This document shows, in pieces, positions 47,901-59,907 of a stretch of 64,000 nucleotides of DNA. Every line of letters begins with the position of its first letter. The first letter of the stretch is position 1. Position numbers and translations under genes: made by a program. Source of the DNA: Eutypa lata (taxonomy: Eukaryota > Ascomycota > Sordariomycetes > Xylariales > Diatrypaceae); assembly GCA_022661535.1 (NCBI GenBank), contig JAKULF010000004.1, forward strand, positions 6,262,001 to 6,326,000, given 5' to 3'. The notes under the pieces were generated by a model, which ran no database searches, was not told the DNA's origin, and worked only from the letters and a program-made list of their open reading frames with translations.

Positions 47901-48683
47901 GCATTCACATCTCGCTGCGCTACCCACGTATCCAGCGACATGAGACACGCCAAATCTGGGAGAACATCCTCAATCGAATTGAGCGCAACAACAAGGTGGC
48001 CAGGATCAAGGTCAAATTTGACCGGGCATCGCTCTTGGAATTCGCGGATAAGCATTACAGAAAGAACGAGGAGAGCGAGACGACATGGAACGGCCGGCAG
48101 GTAAGTTTCTAGAGAACTGCTATAATGAAAACCGCTGACATCAGGCCCTGACAATGTTACGTAGATCCGAAATGCCTTCCAAACCGCCATCGCGCTAGGC
48201 CACTACGAGCGCGAGAAGAAGCTCAAAGCGGCGGGCTTGATGGCGGAAGATGCAGCGCAAAGAGGGCAGAAGACCTGGATGACGGTGAGGCTAACCAAGG
48301 GGAACTTCCGGAACATCGCGAAGACAGCAAGTGAGTTTGACGACTATCTGGCTAGCGTACGGGGGCCCGACAGCAGCCTAGCGAAGGAGAACCAGCTACG
48401 GGACGACACGCACGAGCTGCTGTACAGCACACCTGTGACTACTAGGAGAGGACACGGGGCCGGGATCCGGGCAACGGCGACAAACAGCAGAGGGAATTTT
48501 GGTTACCTGACGCCATCTCCCGGTAAATCGCCGGCTGCGAAGTCTAGCGATGGATTCTCACCTTCTAAGAGGTCGGCGAATGATAATGATAATGAGAGCG
48601 ATGATGATGAGGATGATGAGGATGATGAGGATGATGGCGACGACGACGATGATATTTCTAATGAGATCTTCTCAAATGAGTGA
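44905..48683 (+). CDS. AAA ATPase of the fungal DUF7025 family
   Basis: Seven exons: 44905-45314, 45370-45813, 45876-45894 (19 nt), 45985-47233, 47289-47756, 47814-48100 and 48165-48683, giving 1131 residues with consistent phase. The intron after the 19-nt exon uses a GC donor (GCAAGT). The N-terminal third is polar and coiled-coil-prone. The middle region has YMAPPFK and FEDLWYLFQPGEVLY (DUF7025 landmark). The AAA core has Walker A HGPPGSGKTS (about residue 785), Walker B CVLLLDEADVF (about 840) and ILFLTTNRVGVIDEAFKSRI (sensor 1 and arginine finger region). The C terminus ends in an Asp/Glu-rich tail coded by GATGATGAG repeats. Its cellular role is unknown. The first intron (GTTAGG donor) is the weakest call. 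Confidence 0.88.
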
Positions 48684-49205
48684 TTGTAATTCTTGGACGA
48701 ACTAGATATGACGGCGATAAGTGTGGGATCTCATACTCTTGAATTGTATAAGCATGGAGGTAATAGATAGTTAGGTAGTAGATGTGTCAACGATTCACTC
48801 GTTCTAGTTGTATTGGAGAAACCCTCAATTTGAGAATCGTGTTTCGTTTGAAACTCGATATCTGACGTTAATTGACATAGGTATCGAAGGGTGCAAGATG
48901 CAACAAGTTCAGGCTCTGACTATCAGGCAGAGTGTAAGATGATAGTTAACAACGTAGTCATTTTAGACAATTCTATTAATATTCCGTACGTAGCTTGACT
49001 TAATGAAAATGAACGAAATATACCTGATGTACATCATCTGAACTAAACACAAATAAAGGAGGTACATTTCACTATGAATATGACAAAGTCTCAAAACACC
49101 CGTAACTCGACCAAAGTCTTTAAAGGGGTTCTCCACCTTCGTGAGCCTCTCATCTATCTACACCGGTCTATGTCCTGACCCTAGCGATTCACATCAACAT
49201 AGTCA
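48684..49205. other. Short intergenic region between convergent genes
   Basis: Shared 3' region of the AAA ATPase and dynamin genes. No feature recognised. Confidence 0.5.
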
Positions 49206-52200
49206 TCAAGCCGTCCCTTGGTTATACAACATCGCATGCCATCTCAACTCCTCTGGTGAGTAGGAACTAAAAGGCTTTTCGACGCATATATGTTGAAAAC
49301 TCACTCCTTCTGACGATGTAAAATCTTTCACGAACTTTGGACGAAATGTCTCGTATAGTGGGAACTCATAAGGCGGCACTTTGGAAGGAAACGGGTTGAG
49401 GGCTGTTCCTGGCGCTCGTCACTTGTTAGCAAGATGCGGTGATTGAAGGTGAGATGGAGGGGAGGAGGGGGGGAGGGTATTATTGAAATAGTAGTTAATA
49501 CTCACACCTTTGGGAAGACGGCAGGTTGCTTGATCGCTGTGCCGGTGTGCTGGGATTTCCGAACAGACTCGGCTGCTGCTGCTGCTGCTGGGTTTGCGTA
49601 GCCTGGGCAGGAGGTTGGCTTCCTCCGAATAAGCCAAAGCCAGAACTGCTCGGCGCGGTGTTCGGCGTCGATGTTGCAAATGGGCTACTGCTTCCAAAAA
49701 CCCCGGGCGTGTTACGGGACGGAGTAGTAGAGGTTCCAAACCCCTTAAACGGCGCGTTGTTACTCGTACTAGGAGCATTGGTAGATGTGGAAGTGCCGAA
49801 AAGCCCTGGCGCTGCACGAGGTGCTGTTGTCGTACCGAAAGTGGGGAAGCCGCTAGGATTGCTGATGTTGCCTTGAGTAGAGCGACCGAAGAAGCCGGTG
49901 CCAGAGCTTGAGGCGGCGGCAGGCTGCCGTGTTGGTGCTGGCGCTGGTGCTGGCGCTGCTGGCGCTGGCGTTGGTGCTGGCGCTGCTGGCGCTGGCGCTG
50001 CTGCTGTACTACTAACTGCGGGCGAATTTTGTCTGGGCGTTCCGCTTGTGGAACTCGAGCCGCTAGCTCGCAGTGTGCTGGGGCTATCTGGTGTCCTTGG
50101 AGATGTAGCTTGGGGACGGGTGGGACTAGGCACTGCAAGACGCGTGTTTGCCGCTGTCTCCGGGGCAGGAGATCGTGACAGAGACCGTGATAGAGACATA
50201 TTTTCCATTGCAGCCAGCACGGAAGGCACTAGTATTGTGTTAGCATGTGCAATATTTCCGCTCCTTTAGTTCTACAGACAGTGCTTACAAGTCATGGGTC
50301 GATCTCGGTATCTGTTGCACGCTTCAAGTCCCCTGTTCAAGGAGTCGTATTCGCGCTGGACCTCATCCCGCTCTACTTGAATCTCCGGGGACTCCGACGC
50401 AAGTTGCTCCAACTCGGCACGCTTCATGCGGTTCACCGCTCGCGTAGTGAACACGTTCGGAAGATCTCGGACTAGGCAATTCTCAATCGCTAAGATAATA
50501 ACATTATCAGTGAACGTCCGGAGGGACATCTGTAGAGTATTAGTATATAGGTCAAGACACGTAGTTATTAGCGCACCTCGTAATAGGTCTCAGCCTTGTC
50601 AATCAACCCCTCTACTCCGAATCCGCCGGTGGGAGTTGGTTGCTGCAACGTCCTCAACTCTTCTCTGGCCGCATCGGTGAGGATATCGGGACGATGTGCC
50701 GACAGATACTGCATAGCTTCCTCAGTCTGGTTCTTACGGCGACGAGTAGCAAGCCCGGATCGGAAATCTGCATCAAGAGGCTGGGGATAGCCACTCTTGT
50801 AATGAAGGAGGAGCTCCTTGAGCTTATTTTCGAGCTCCGATGTCTTCTGATCAAAGAACGGATGAACGACGTCTCTCATGATTGTAGAGAGAGTTCTGCT
50901 ATCCGTGCCTATGATGTTTTCCAAAAGCACCTCCGCGAACGCCTTGACCGTATCTAGGACAAGTTTCAAATGGAAACGTGCAATCTCTTCCCAAGGTCCC
51001 GACTGGTACTGGAATAGCTTCACCGCTATCCGGTCGTTGGAGGTCCCGGGAAACTCGGTGCCCTGGTTCTCGGAGGAGAAGTTCTCTAAATCAGCCGACA
51101 TGGCTTCAAAGGAGACCTTGCGAGGATCCTCGAATCTATACTGGTCGACTAAGATCTGAAGATATTGGGGCACATCGGGGGTCTCTGGGACATCTTCGTC
51201 GCTGCTTTGGTTTTGGTTCCTTGGAAGGATAATGCAGCTTGAACCCTTGGTTTCTAAGATGTAGGCGAACGAACGGTTAAGATCTCTAACTAAGGCTCGG
51301 AGCTTCCTTACCCGACCATTAGTAGCATTGCGACCACTTGTATCAGGATATAAGCCGCCAAAGAATTCGTCACTGTAATTCCCCTCCACAGCATTGCGCG
51401 ACAACTTTTCAAACTGTGAGGCGATGCGGTCGAGGTACGACCGTAGTTCATCAGGAGTAGATCGCGGCGAGCCGAGCTGCCTAAGCCGTGTCAGACGGAC
51501 ACTCAACTGCTCCTCTATACCTTGGATCAAACCGGGGAGGTTATCCTTGATGTGCTGTAATAGAGTCTTGCTGAGCTTGGCACGGAGAGAATCTATCCCT
51601 CGATTACTAGCTGGAATCGAGGGCCAGGGGCCCGAGGTGAAGAAGTCCCGCTCCGCGTTGTCTCTTTCTTCATGGGTGCATTCTTGCTCATTTTGGCCTC
51701 TATTCCGCAGTAGGTGCCACCCTCGAGACAACTTATGCGAGTTATCAGCGTTCTTGGCTAGACGAACGAAGCTCTCTTCATCCTGAGAGCCTGGTGTCAA
51801 GAGGTCGGGCTTGGTTATGATTCCGAGGGTCCTCTCTGTATTCCGGTCGTGCTCTTTCACCTTGGATAGGACCTTCTGCAAGATCACCTGGTTCCGTGCA
51901 GACACTATCGCCAAGATGATGCTATTCTTCCTAGACATATAACGTTCGGCCAGGCGATCGACCACTTGGCGACCAGCTGCAGATTGGTTCTCGTCCTCTG
52001 AGTGATAGAAGCCCGGAAGGTCGACGAGCGTTAGCTGCGTCAGATTGGGGCCACGGATCTCGATGCGTAGTACATCTTCGGAAAAGCCGGCACCATCTAC
52101 CAGCATCCTGCGCTTGGCATCTTCAATGATCCTAGGTAGCTCGTCCTTGTCGAAGTCAGTCTCGGAGAAGGGTTGGACTTCTTGATTTGAGGATGGAGAT

Positions 52201-52481
52201 GGTTGGATGGTCACATCCACTTTCGTTCTTGTATCGGCTCGTAGGACCAGCTCGGTTGCGAACCTAGTGCACAATCCATCTCTAACGGGAAACCGTACCC
52301 GGGAAATGGCTTCGAGGACGGAACTCTTCCCTGATGATTGATCACCAACAACAATGATCTGAGGTAGGTCAACAAAGCGATCAACACCGTGCTTTCGGAG
52401 GTCGTCAATGGTGTCTAGAAGCTCCTTTTGTTCGGCCTGAAGCTGGCCTAAGGCAGCCGAATCTAGCGAGATGCCTTCCAT
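49206..52481 (-). CDS. Dynamin-family GTPase (Mx/Vps1-like) with FG-repeat and GLEBS-like C terminus
   Basis: Four exons, 52481-50577, 50529-50289, 50228-49506 and 49414-49206, encode 1025 residues; all junctions fit in phase. The GTPase has G1 GDQSSGKSS (residues 46-54), G3 DLPG and G4 TKPD, followed by the dynamin middle/stalk. Exon 2 supplies the GTPase effector domain (FTDNVIILAIENCLVRDLPN). Beyond the normal end, about 310 residues follow: a Ser/Pro/Ala-rich linker, then FG motifs (GFFG, TFG, GLFG, GFG, GVFG, GLFG, SLFG) and a Gln run. The last exon encodes YEFPLYETFRPKFVKDF and FSSYSPEELRW, resembling the GLEBS motif of Nup98/Nup116. Known dynamins remodel membranes. Nuclear-pore association is an inference from the tail. 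The last-exon acceptor (GACGAG) was chosen because it alone keeps the frame. Confidence 0.88.
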
Positions 52482-53504
52482 GCTGGTGAGAACCAGGGAA
52501 TGTCATGCGCAATATCCGTATCAATAGAGTCACGTGTATTGAGGTAGATAGGTATAGAAAACGGGTTGCATGTGTTGGCATTTAGATTAACCAGTGATAG
52601 TAGCTATGTTGGGTCTTCTAAAATTTGGTAGAGAAAGTCATTACCCCAAGAGAGAAGAGGCTACCTAGTCTTATATTAGGATTTAGCTAGAAGCCCACCT
52701 GAGATACAAAAGTTTCTTCTCACCCTCGGTGGCTGGGGCTGGGTAGCTGGGCTGCAGCAGCAGGCCAACAGTGTTTCAAAGCCCGTGCAGCACTAACTAG
52801 GGCTACGCTCAGCCTCACCTAGGCCCCTGCATCCCTGACCACAAGCTAGGTAAATCTCCAATGACCTTTCTAGAAAGAAGCCGATAATGCTGTTCCTGAA
52901 TCTGGGCGCTAAAAATCAAATCCTTGCATAAGATGCCTCTCTTACCTGAGGCCTCAGGTCAGCTGATTTATGGCTTCGACTGTCTGTTTGAAAATGTTTC
53001 GAAGGTTTCAATGTTCTCTCCTGATTTTTGATCAAGGAAAAAAAGCGGGTAGCAATCTCCATGTGATAGAGCTAGTTGTTAGTGTCAGCTGCCTAACAGC
53101 TACTTTAGCTGTGGCTGCCTCAGTGTCAGAGTGTGTATTCGAGGCTAGATACTAGCTACGTATGTACTTAATCATGTGACGCAGCTCAGTCAGGGCCAAT
53201 CAGGTGTCATATTTAGCAACGTTAATATCAACGACATTCAAGACATTCAATATTTAATCAACTTCTTTCACAGAAGGAAGGCTTTGTCAATAATCATGTG
53301 CATTCAACTTGGTCATAATCTCTTTATGATTGATAAACAGCAACAATGCTTATCGACGTAGGTATGTACAGAAAACAGCCAGTGCTCAGAATCCGCCAAA
53401 AATGCTCTGCATTCACAATTCACTAGGTATGCAATAACCAATGCTCTCCGATGCCCTCCTTCTCTCGCATCCCTCTCTATCGCTTGCTACTCTCTCTTCT
53501 TTCC
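52482..53504. other. Intergenic region, nothing recognised
   Basis: Upstream of the dynamin gene and downstream of the unknown charged protein. No convincing gene, repeat or RNA. Confidence 0.5.
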
Positions 53505-54677
53505 CTATTTCGGGAAGAAGATGTGATCCAGATCATGGTCGTCCAACCAGTCTATAAACCGCCTCGACTCCGCCGCACTATCGATTCTCGGGTCTTTGTA
53601 TATCTTAATGCGAGTCCTGTCGGCTATTCTTAGCAGCTTGAGCATCTTATTTTCCTCGGCCTCTGCCCGATTGCCCTCTCTGCGCTGCACCTCGTCATCG
53701 TGTGCCTTCTCTCTTGCCCGTCGCGTGTCGAGCGCCTTCATCATGTTCCGGCCGGCAATGACCCGTGCCTCACTTCTCCCCCGCGGAGCGCCCGTGCGCT
53801 GCTGCTTCTGTTGCCGTTCCTGGCTGAGCGCAAGGCTCAGGGAACTCGTTCTCTTCTCCACATTTGGTGGTGGGATTTTCTTGAATAGATGGGTTCTCCG
53901 TTTGGACACTGTGTTGTGAGGAGGTGTTGACACTGCTGTATTGTAGCTTTCTAGTGCGCACCCTGAGTCGCAAAAGCATTCGTCTGGACCCGTGCTGCTT
54001 GATTCATCGCTAACTCGTCTGTCTGGAGGGTCTTGTTGCTTTGGTGTTTGGCGTCTTTGCCGGGATACCTCTGGGAACTGCTCAAGCAGGCGTGGTTGTG
54101 TTGGGGTTGTGGCTCGTTTCATGCGCCCTGCGCGTCTTTGACGTCGCTGAGCAGTGCTAAGTTCGGTCTCCTGGTTTATAGCTTTGACATGTGTGGTGTT
54201 GTGCGTTCGTTCCCATATAACGTTTGGTTCCACATTGAGGTTTGTATAGTCGGGACAGGGCTGTCGGCCTTCTCGATTTTTGAGTAAGGGGCTGGACTCG
54301 CAGCCTGGTTCCTCTTGGTCCCTGGACTTTGTCGGAACAACTCCTTGGCAATCATGTTGATTTCCGAAGCGCATGAGCTGGTGTCCTCTGAACTTAATAT
54401 ACTTCATAATATTACTGTCATTTCCCTCATCGGAGCGCAATGCTGTGTTGAGCATGCCAGGGTCATCAGTTTGAGGCCGGTTCCCAAAGATGTACTGCGC
54501 GATTTTGGAGAGCCTCATTATGAAAGATGGATTAAAATATAAGCATCCTTGGTCCGACGTTATATCATGTTTAACTCCATCAAATTCCGGAGGTTCGAAT
54601 CTCGAAGACTCAATTTCTCGCGACATCGCATGATGGGGTTTATATGGCGTAATGTGGAAACCCGAATACAATGCCAT
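53505..54677 (-). CDS. Hypothetical charged protein (390 aa)
   Basis: Single open frame from ATG 54677. No signal peptide or membrane segment and no recognised domain. The middle is Gln/Arg/Pro-rich and disordered-looking, with a short CFCDSGC cluster. The C-terminal ~100 residues are highly charged and helix-prone (ARVIAGRNMMKALDTRRARE, RAEAEENKMLKLLRIADR) and end DWLDDHDLDHIFFPK. The N terminus could also start at the internal Met at residue 18. The length of the frame in otherwise gene-poor sequence supports a real gene, but nothing indicates function. Confidence 0.55.
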   Translation of the reverse strand: MALYSGFHITPYKPHHAMSREIESSRFEPPEFDGVKHDITSDQGCLYFNPSFIMRLSKIAQYIFGNRPQTDDPGMLNTALRSDEGNDSNIMKYIKFRGHQLMRFGNQHDCQGVVPTKSRDQEEPGCESSPLLKNREGRQPCPDYTNLNVEPNVIWERTHNTTHVKAINQETELSTAQRRQRRAGRMKRATTPTQPRLLEQFPEVSRQRRQTPKQQDPPDRRVSDESSSTGPDECFCDSGCALESYNTAVSTPPHNTVSKRRTHLFKKIPPPNVEKRTSSLSLALSQERQQKQQRTGAPRGRSEARVIAGRNMMKALDTRRAREKAHDDEVQRREGNRAEAEENKMLKLLRIADRTRIKIYKDPRIDSAAESRRFIDWLDDHDLDHIFFPK

Positions 54678-55866
54678 TGTGTTGTGTTATGTTTTGGTGA
54701 AGACCAGATGATTATTCGAACAATGAACAAAGGCGTATTGTATGTTGAATACCTGGGAAGAAACTGTTCTGGGAAGAAATGCTCTGAAATGAAGTTGTCT
54801 GCTCAAAAAGATGCTGTTTTGAGAGAGAAGTGATTCGGGATCAATTGGCGCAGATCTATGGTAATGAATTTGGTCGGAGATAGGTACGACGTTTAAGTTA
54901 ATTCAAAGTCAGCGTCGCAAGGTTCCCTTTAGCAAGAAGTAGTTATCTCCGTGTTGAAGATTATCCATTGAACTTATTTCAACCAAAAGGGAACATAAGC
55001 TTTCGGGCGCCTGAGCGATTAAAGAAATTGCTGGTTTTAGGCGTGCGTCTGTGTATTAAGTTGGTTATCCAATGGGGAGGTAGTTATCGCACCACTGCAG
55101 CCTAGTAGCATTTTCATTGCACGCGCTGCAGATTTCAGATTTCTGACAATATAACAGTCAATTGATAGATGACCCTGTGGACTCGGGTGAATAAACGTTT
55201 TCTGACACAACTTCAGCTCACACTCACGAACACACAAAGCAACCTGTGATGCTATTTCGAGTTAATGTGAAGGGTTATTGCATGGTGCTGAATTTCAACT
55301 ACACGCATCAGGTTGCTACAGTCACCATTAAATTTCAATTAAAGGACATAAAGGGAACCGTGGAGAATGTGTCTGCAACATAGAAACTAGGCTTTCAAAT
55401 TCCGCATATTTATAGTAGTTATTGAATAATGACTCCACCATCTTATGAATTCGCACAAAATAATTAAGTGTCAGCATTGAAAGCTTTCACCGATGATATT
55501 TGATACCTACAAGATGGTCCCTAGCGAAGTCAGTAATATGGTTACACAGTGCCAGTGCGTTGTAAACCTCAACAGTAATCAACTCCTTTGCAGTAGACTT
55601 TTCTTATGCTTATAAATATACATTATAAGGTTAAGAACTAATAAGACTTGAATAATACTAGTTATTAAAATTGTTCCTCTTACTTTACGACAAGTGTTTT
55701 CCCTATGGTTCGATCGCTTTCCAAAAGTATATATCAGCCATTATGAAGTTATAGTGGGAAATTAAAAATGGCCGAGGATAACTATATAATAAACTCTCAA
55801 ATAACTGACTTACTAATAGTATATATTTTATGTATGCTTTGATAATTCAATCGGTTGCGTGACGAA
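54678..55866. other. Intergenic region, nothing recognised
   Basis: 5' flank of the charged-protein gene and 3' flank of the DUF6536 gene. No supported coding sequence. Confidence 0.5.
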
Positions 55867-58851
55867 TTATGCATACCAACTCCCTGGAGCTGGAGGCAAC
55901 ACGCCGTCCTCTTCGACACCGAAACTAAGATGTTCCACCGGTATGTCGCGATTCCATTTGTACCATCCGTTGGGCATCTGTACCACTCCCCAGCGTAGCT
56001 TACTCCTGGAAAGTCTGGAGAAAGTGCTCTCTCTGGAGTCAAGGTCATCTGTACTGGCGGTTTTCGATATCAGAGATTGTTTCGATAAGGCAGCATCGGA
56101 TAGATTTCTGTGGTGGTTTCCAGGGGGGTCACTCTCATAGCTGGTTCCGGTTGAACGATGTGATTCAATTGCCGCATCGACGTTTAGGGTTATATTAGGG
56201 TTCGGAGAGTTGGGAAATTCGGGCATTGGCTCCTTCCAGACAGCATGTGACAAGGCGGATACGTGGCAGGCTGCGGAGATAGCTAACGAGTTGCTGCCTA
56301 CAACAGTAATATTTGCAGGAAGTCTCTTAAGGCCTAATCCAATCGGTATATATGCCAGGAAGAACGTGATGATGACAAGTATAAAGGTGCACCATGCAGA
56401 GTAGCCGACGGCTGTGGTCATGCTAGGGGGTAGGATAGAATCCGTTGGATTCTTAACTTCCAGTGCTGTCGAAAGATAGTCTGTTGCTTACAGATTAGAT
56501 GTGTGTTTTCTAGTATTTTGAATATTACATACCTCCGGTGGAAACAACTATATATATACAGTTGGATAGTAACCAGTGAAGAAAGGCTGAAATAGCTATG
56601 AGAGGCAAGCTGTACTTGTAAGGAAGTTGGAGTCGGTATGTAGAGTATTGCTCGCCCTATAAAAGTTCAACGCATGCCAATAATGAAAGAGAGAATAGGG
56701 GCCTACTTTCGGGTCTGTGACTCTTAGGGGGTGGTAGCTGCGACCGAATAATGCCCATTCGCGTGCCGTTTGGATGCGAGTAAGTAAATTATTGTAAGCG
56801 AGATACCAGAAGGAGAGTAGAACCTGTGCGCTATTAACAGCAAGAGCCCCTTTGGTCAAAGTGAACTGCAAGTGAATATATGGGTTACGGTCGCTTGCAA
56901 GGACACTACCAGTACTGCCAAGATATGTTAATCGGACAGGACATACTACAAAGAGAATCGATACGAAACTTACATCCCCCCACTAGCTGCCTGGGCAAAA
57001 AAGAACACGGTAATACCGATGGATATAATGAAAAGCGTGTAGCTGATAATCCAAACAAAAACTGGCACAGCTGATCCTCGACGTTTTCCCCGTGGTTGCC
57101 ATTTCCTCGGTCCGGGGACAATGTATCCGCGACTAGGTAGCAATGCTTTGAGAAATCCTGCCTGATCGAGCGTACAAAGCCCAAATGTAACTGTGTCGGG
57201 ATTCTCGATAAAAGATGCTATTGCGTCACCTAAGGTCACTAATGGTGTTTGGCCACGGCGGCTAAGTACCAATGTAACAACAATGGCCACAATTGTCTTA
57301 GCAATCACACAGATAGTGACGGCCAAGAATAAAATGAGCGATATTCCAACATGGCACGACTCCTCCATTGGCTCTGCCAAGCAGTATTTAATCGTTATAT
57401 TAGGTGAGCCTAAATCGAGAGGCTGGAATGTGTCGTTGATCCATAACTTGTAAACGGAAGATTCCTCTATTCCTTCAATAAAGGAATAAGACCACGGGCT
57501 TTCACTCTCCCATGTAATATTTGTATATCCCATTGCACTGGAACATGTATTCCGGCAATGGGTCGGACTAGAAGCCGGAGACGCCGCTTGCATAAGACAG
57601 TTTGTCCCATGAAGTAGATGGTTAGGCAATTCGGCAGGAACTAAGTCTTTAAATACACTCCAAAAGGTCCAGTAAAGCATTGTCCTAGATGTCATTTATC
57701 AGCTTGTATTTACAAATTCTTTAGATCATAGTTGAAACTACGGTATGTGTTAATATGTGAAGTTATTGAGGAGATCGCAACGTTGGCGGGATACCCCCAG
57801 TAGGTTCCCAGGGAGATTTATGGGAATATTATAACTTACTCATTGTATCGCAGCGACCATCCACTAGGATCATCAACGATCAAGAAAACATTTCGGTGCT
57901 GCTTCAAACCCTGACATGTAATGTACTCCTGCCTGCATTGATTTATATCAAGCCTGTCCCAGCGACTAGCGTTCCTAACAGAGGTAGTGATGTAACCCAT
58001 GGTTTCTGATTTCATGTTGTAATAGTCCTTCGGATTTGTTATGTTGCCATATCCGTCGCCAAATGAAAATTCATCTTTGAGGAAGTATTGGTCCATACTC
58101 GAAGGGTATAGTAGTCCGAGACTTGCTCCTGGAGGATAATAATCACCACCATTGACAAGTTTCTCGGTGCCAATTCCCAAATCGAAACTGGATCCAGTGT
58201 AGTCCGTTACGAATATTGTGGAGTTGAAAAGGAGATGTATTGGTATAGAAGTAAGGAGCAAAGAAACCCAACATAGGGTCTTGAACCTCGAAACTCGGAA
58301 GGCATTGTGTACCGAGGATACTCCGATTCCCAGCCAAGAACTTCTTGCGTGTTGTAAGTCGACTTCCTCTCTCGACGGAGAGTTTAATACTTGCATGAAG
58401 AAGTTACTGGAGGCAAGCCTAGTATGTTTGAGTCGTTAGCAGTTGGTTTCTTGCTTTGGATTCGAAGAGGTATAATTTCGTTCCGTTTGGAACTTGGCAG
58501 GGGTTATCATGCTAACTGGAGTAGTATAACTTACTGCATGGTACAGAATCAGTATTTCCTTTGCATACGACAATATAACACACGAAACACCTTTCGTGGA
58601 ACAAGAGCTTGACTTACCACAGCTGTTGAAATGACATTGATAAGTATGTGAAGAAGGACATTCACGTAAGAGGAGTTTCCTGTTTGACATTTATCCTCGT
58701 ATAAGAACAATGCCTTGTCAATGCTGCCGGCTCTTACCAGCAACAGAGTTAAAAGAGCTATAAATATTGCTGACATAAACACGAGGAGGATACAGTTGAT
58801 CTTAGCTGCCTTCTTCCAACCGGTGGACTTACGGCCAAAGATGAAACCCAT
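55867..58851 (-). CDS. DUF6536 multipass membrane protein (splice anomaly at exon 1/2)
   Basis: Exons 58851-58618, 58418-57840, 57684-56974, 56905-56707, 56656-56533 and 56480-55867; about 819 residues. The start GWKKAAKINCILLVFMSAIF and the block SNFFMQVLNSPSREEVDLQH-ARSSWLGIG are hallmarks of this fungal membrane family. Later segments include WYLAYNNLLTRIQTAREWAL, LRVTDPK-GEQYSTYRLQLPY and LHWLLSNCIYIVV. Introns 2-5 (155, 68, 50 and 52 bp) all fit in phase. Intron 1 does not: canonical GTAAGT...CTAG splicing leaves one extra G. Either a non-canonical junction, a one-base change or a sequence error is present, so the allele may be non-functional. The cytosolic C terminus is Ser-rich. Confidence 0.8.
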
Positions 58852-59907
58852 CTTTAGGTCTGGACGTCTCTGTTGAGATTGTGGTTTGGTGTATGCTATG
58901 TTTATTGCTCCATCGTTATTATTGGCTGATTATTGTATAAACTTGTAGATGGGAGGGAAACAAATAAGGTGGGCCATGGACAACTTAAATATTGTCGGCA
59001 CAGGTTAGGAACTCCTAATTGATGTAACTTAAAGCATAGTTAATTCGAAGCTGACCCTGTTACACCAGCCTACTAAAATAGCCTTGAGGTGGCTGAACAG
59101 GTGTTACAACAAGTACCATGCGTTTACATGTCTTGAAAACAAGCGCTCATTGGGTAATGTCGGACAGGATCATAAGCCATACGACGCTGGCCTTCCATTC
59201 ATCGTGAGGCGGAGGCGCGTAAGGCTAATCAATGAAAAGTCCAATCTAAGAATCCGAATGTTACTCTACAAGTAATTCATACTTGCCTGTTTTACAGTAA
59301 GTCGCAATCCTTCAGTTTAGCCTAATATACTTAACATCTGAAATTCTGAACTCTCCGGCGGAGTAAATATCTCTGACCATAATAAGTCAAGCCTTACTCC
59401 AGCCAACATGGATTGGCCAATCAGTATCTTCAGAGAAACCCCCCACCTACCATTTTGGGTAAATATTGATATATAAACCTACACTCCAAACCGTCCAAAC
59501 TAGACCGTACTACACTAGTTGTATTATAATAGGAGTCGATCACCAGCATATGTTCTGAGGGGACATCGTGAGATTAAGAATGGTAGCAATATCCCAGATT
59601 TGCTTAATTAAAACTACCGGGTGCGAATGCTATCCCGAATTATCAGCTCATCTACTAGGTAGGTCTCCCTGCATGCAATGTCTCCTATAGGCATATGCCT
59701 AATATGTACAAAAGTAGACTCCAAATCCACAAACCTTCCCTACCATTATTTAAATAGCAGCAAGATATTCTTGCTGCCATCCCAGTACGCCTTCTTACTC
59801 CATAGTCTCAATTAATAGCCCTCCCGTCCTCGCTTTTCATCCTAACAAATGTGGTTGGTCCTGGTCCCTTTCCTAGGACATTCACGCGTGTTTCTTTTAG
59901 ATGGTAC
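58852..59907. other. Intergenic region, nothing recognised
   Basis: Upstream of the DUF6536 gene and downstream of paralogue A. No supported coding sequence or repeat. Confidence 0.5.

Noticed and set aside
49419..50138. Alternative minus-strand Gln/Arg-rich frame of 239 codons
   Set aside because: Out-of-frame reading of the FG-repeat exon; the other frame joins perfectly to the dynamin GED and to the last exon.
54593..54612. GGTTCGAATC motif resembling a tRNA T-loop
   Set aside because: Lies within the coding sequence of the 390-residue protein; no cloverleaf could be formed around it.
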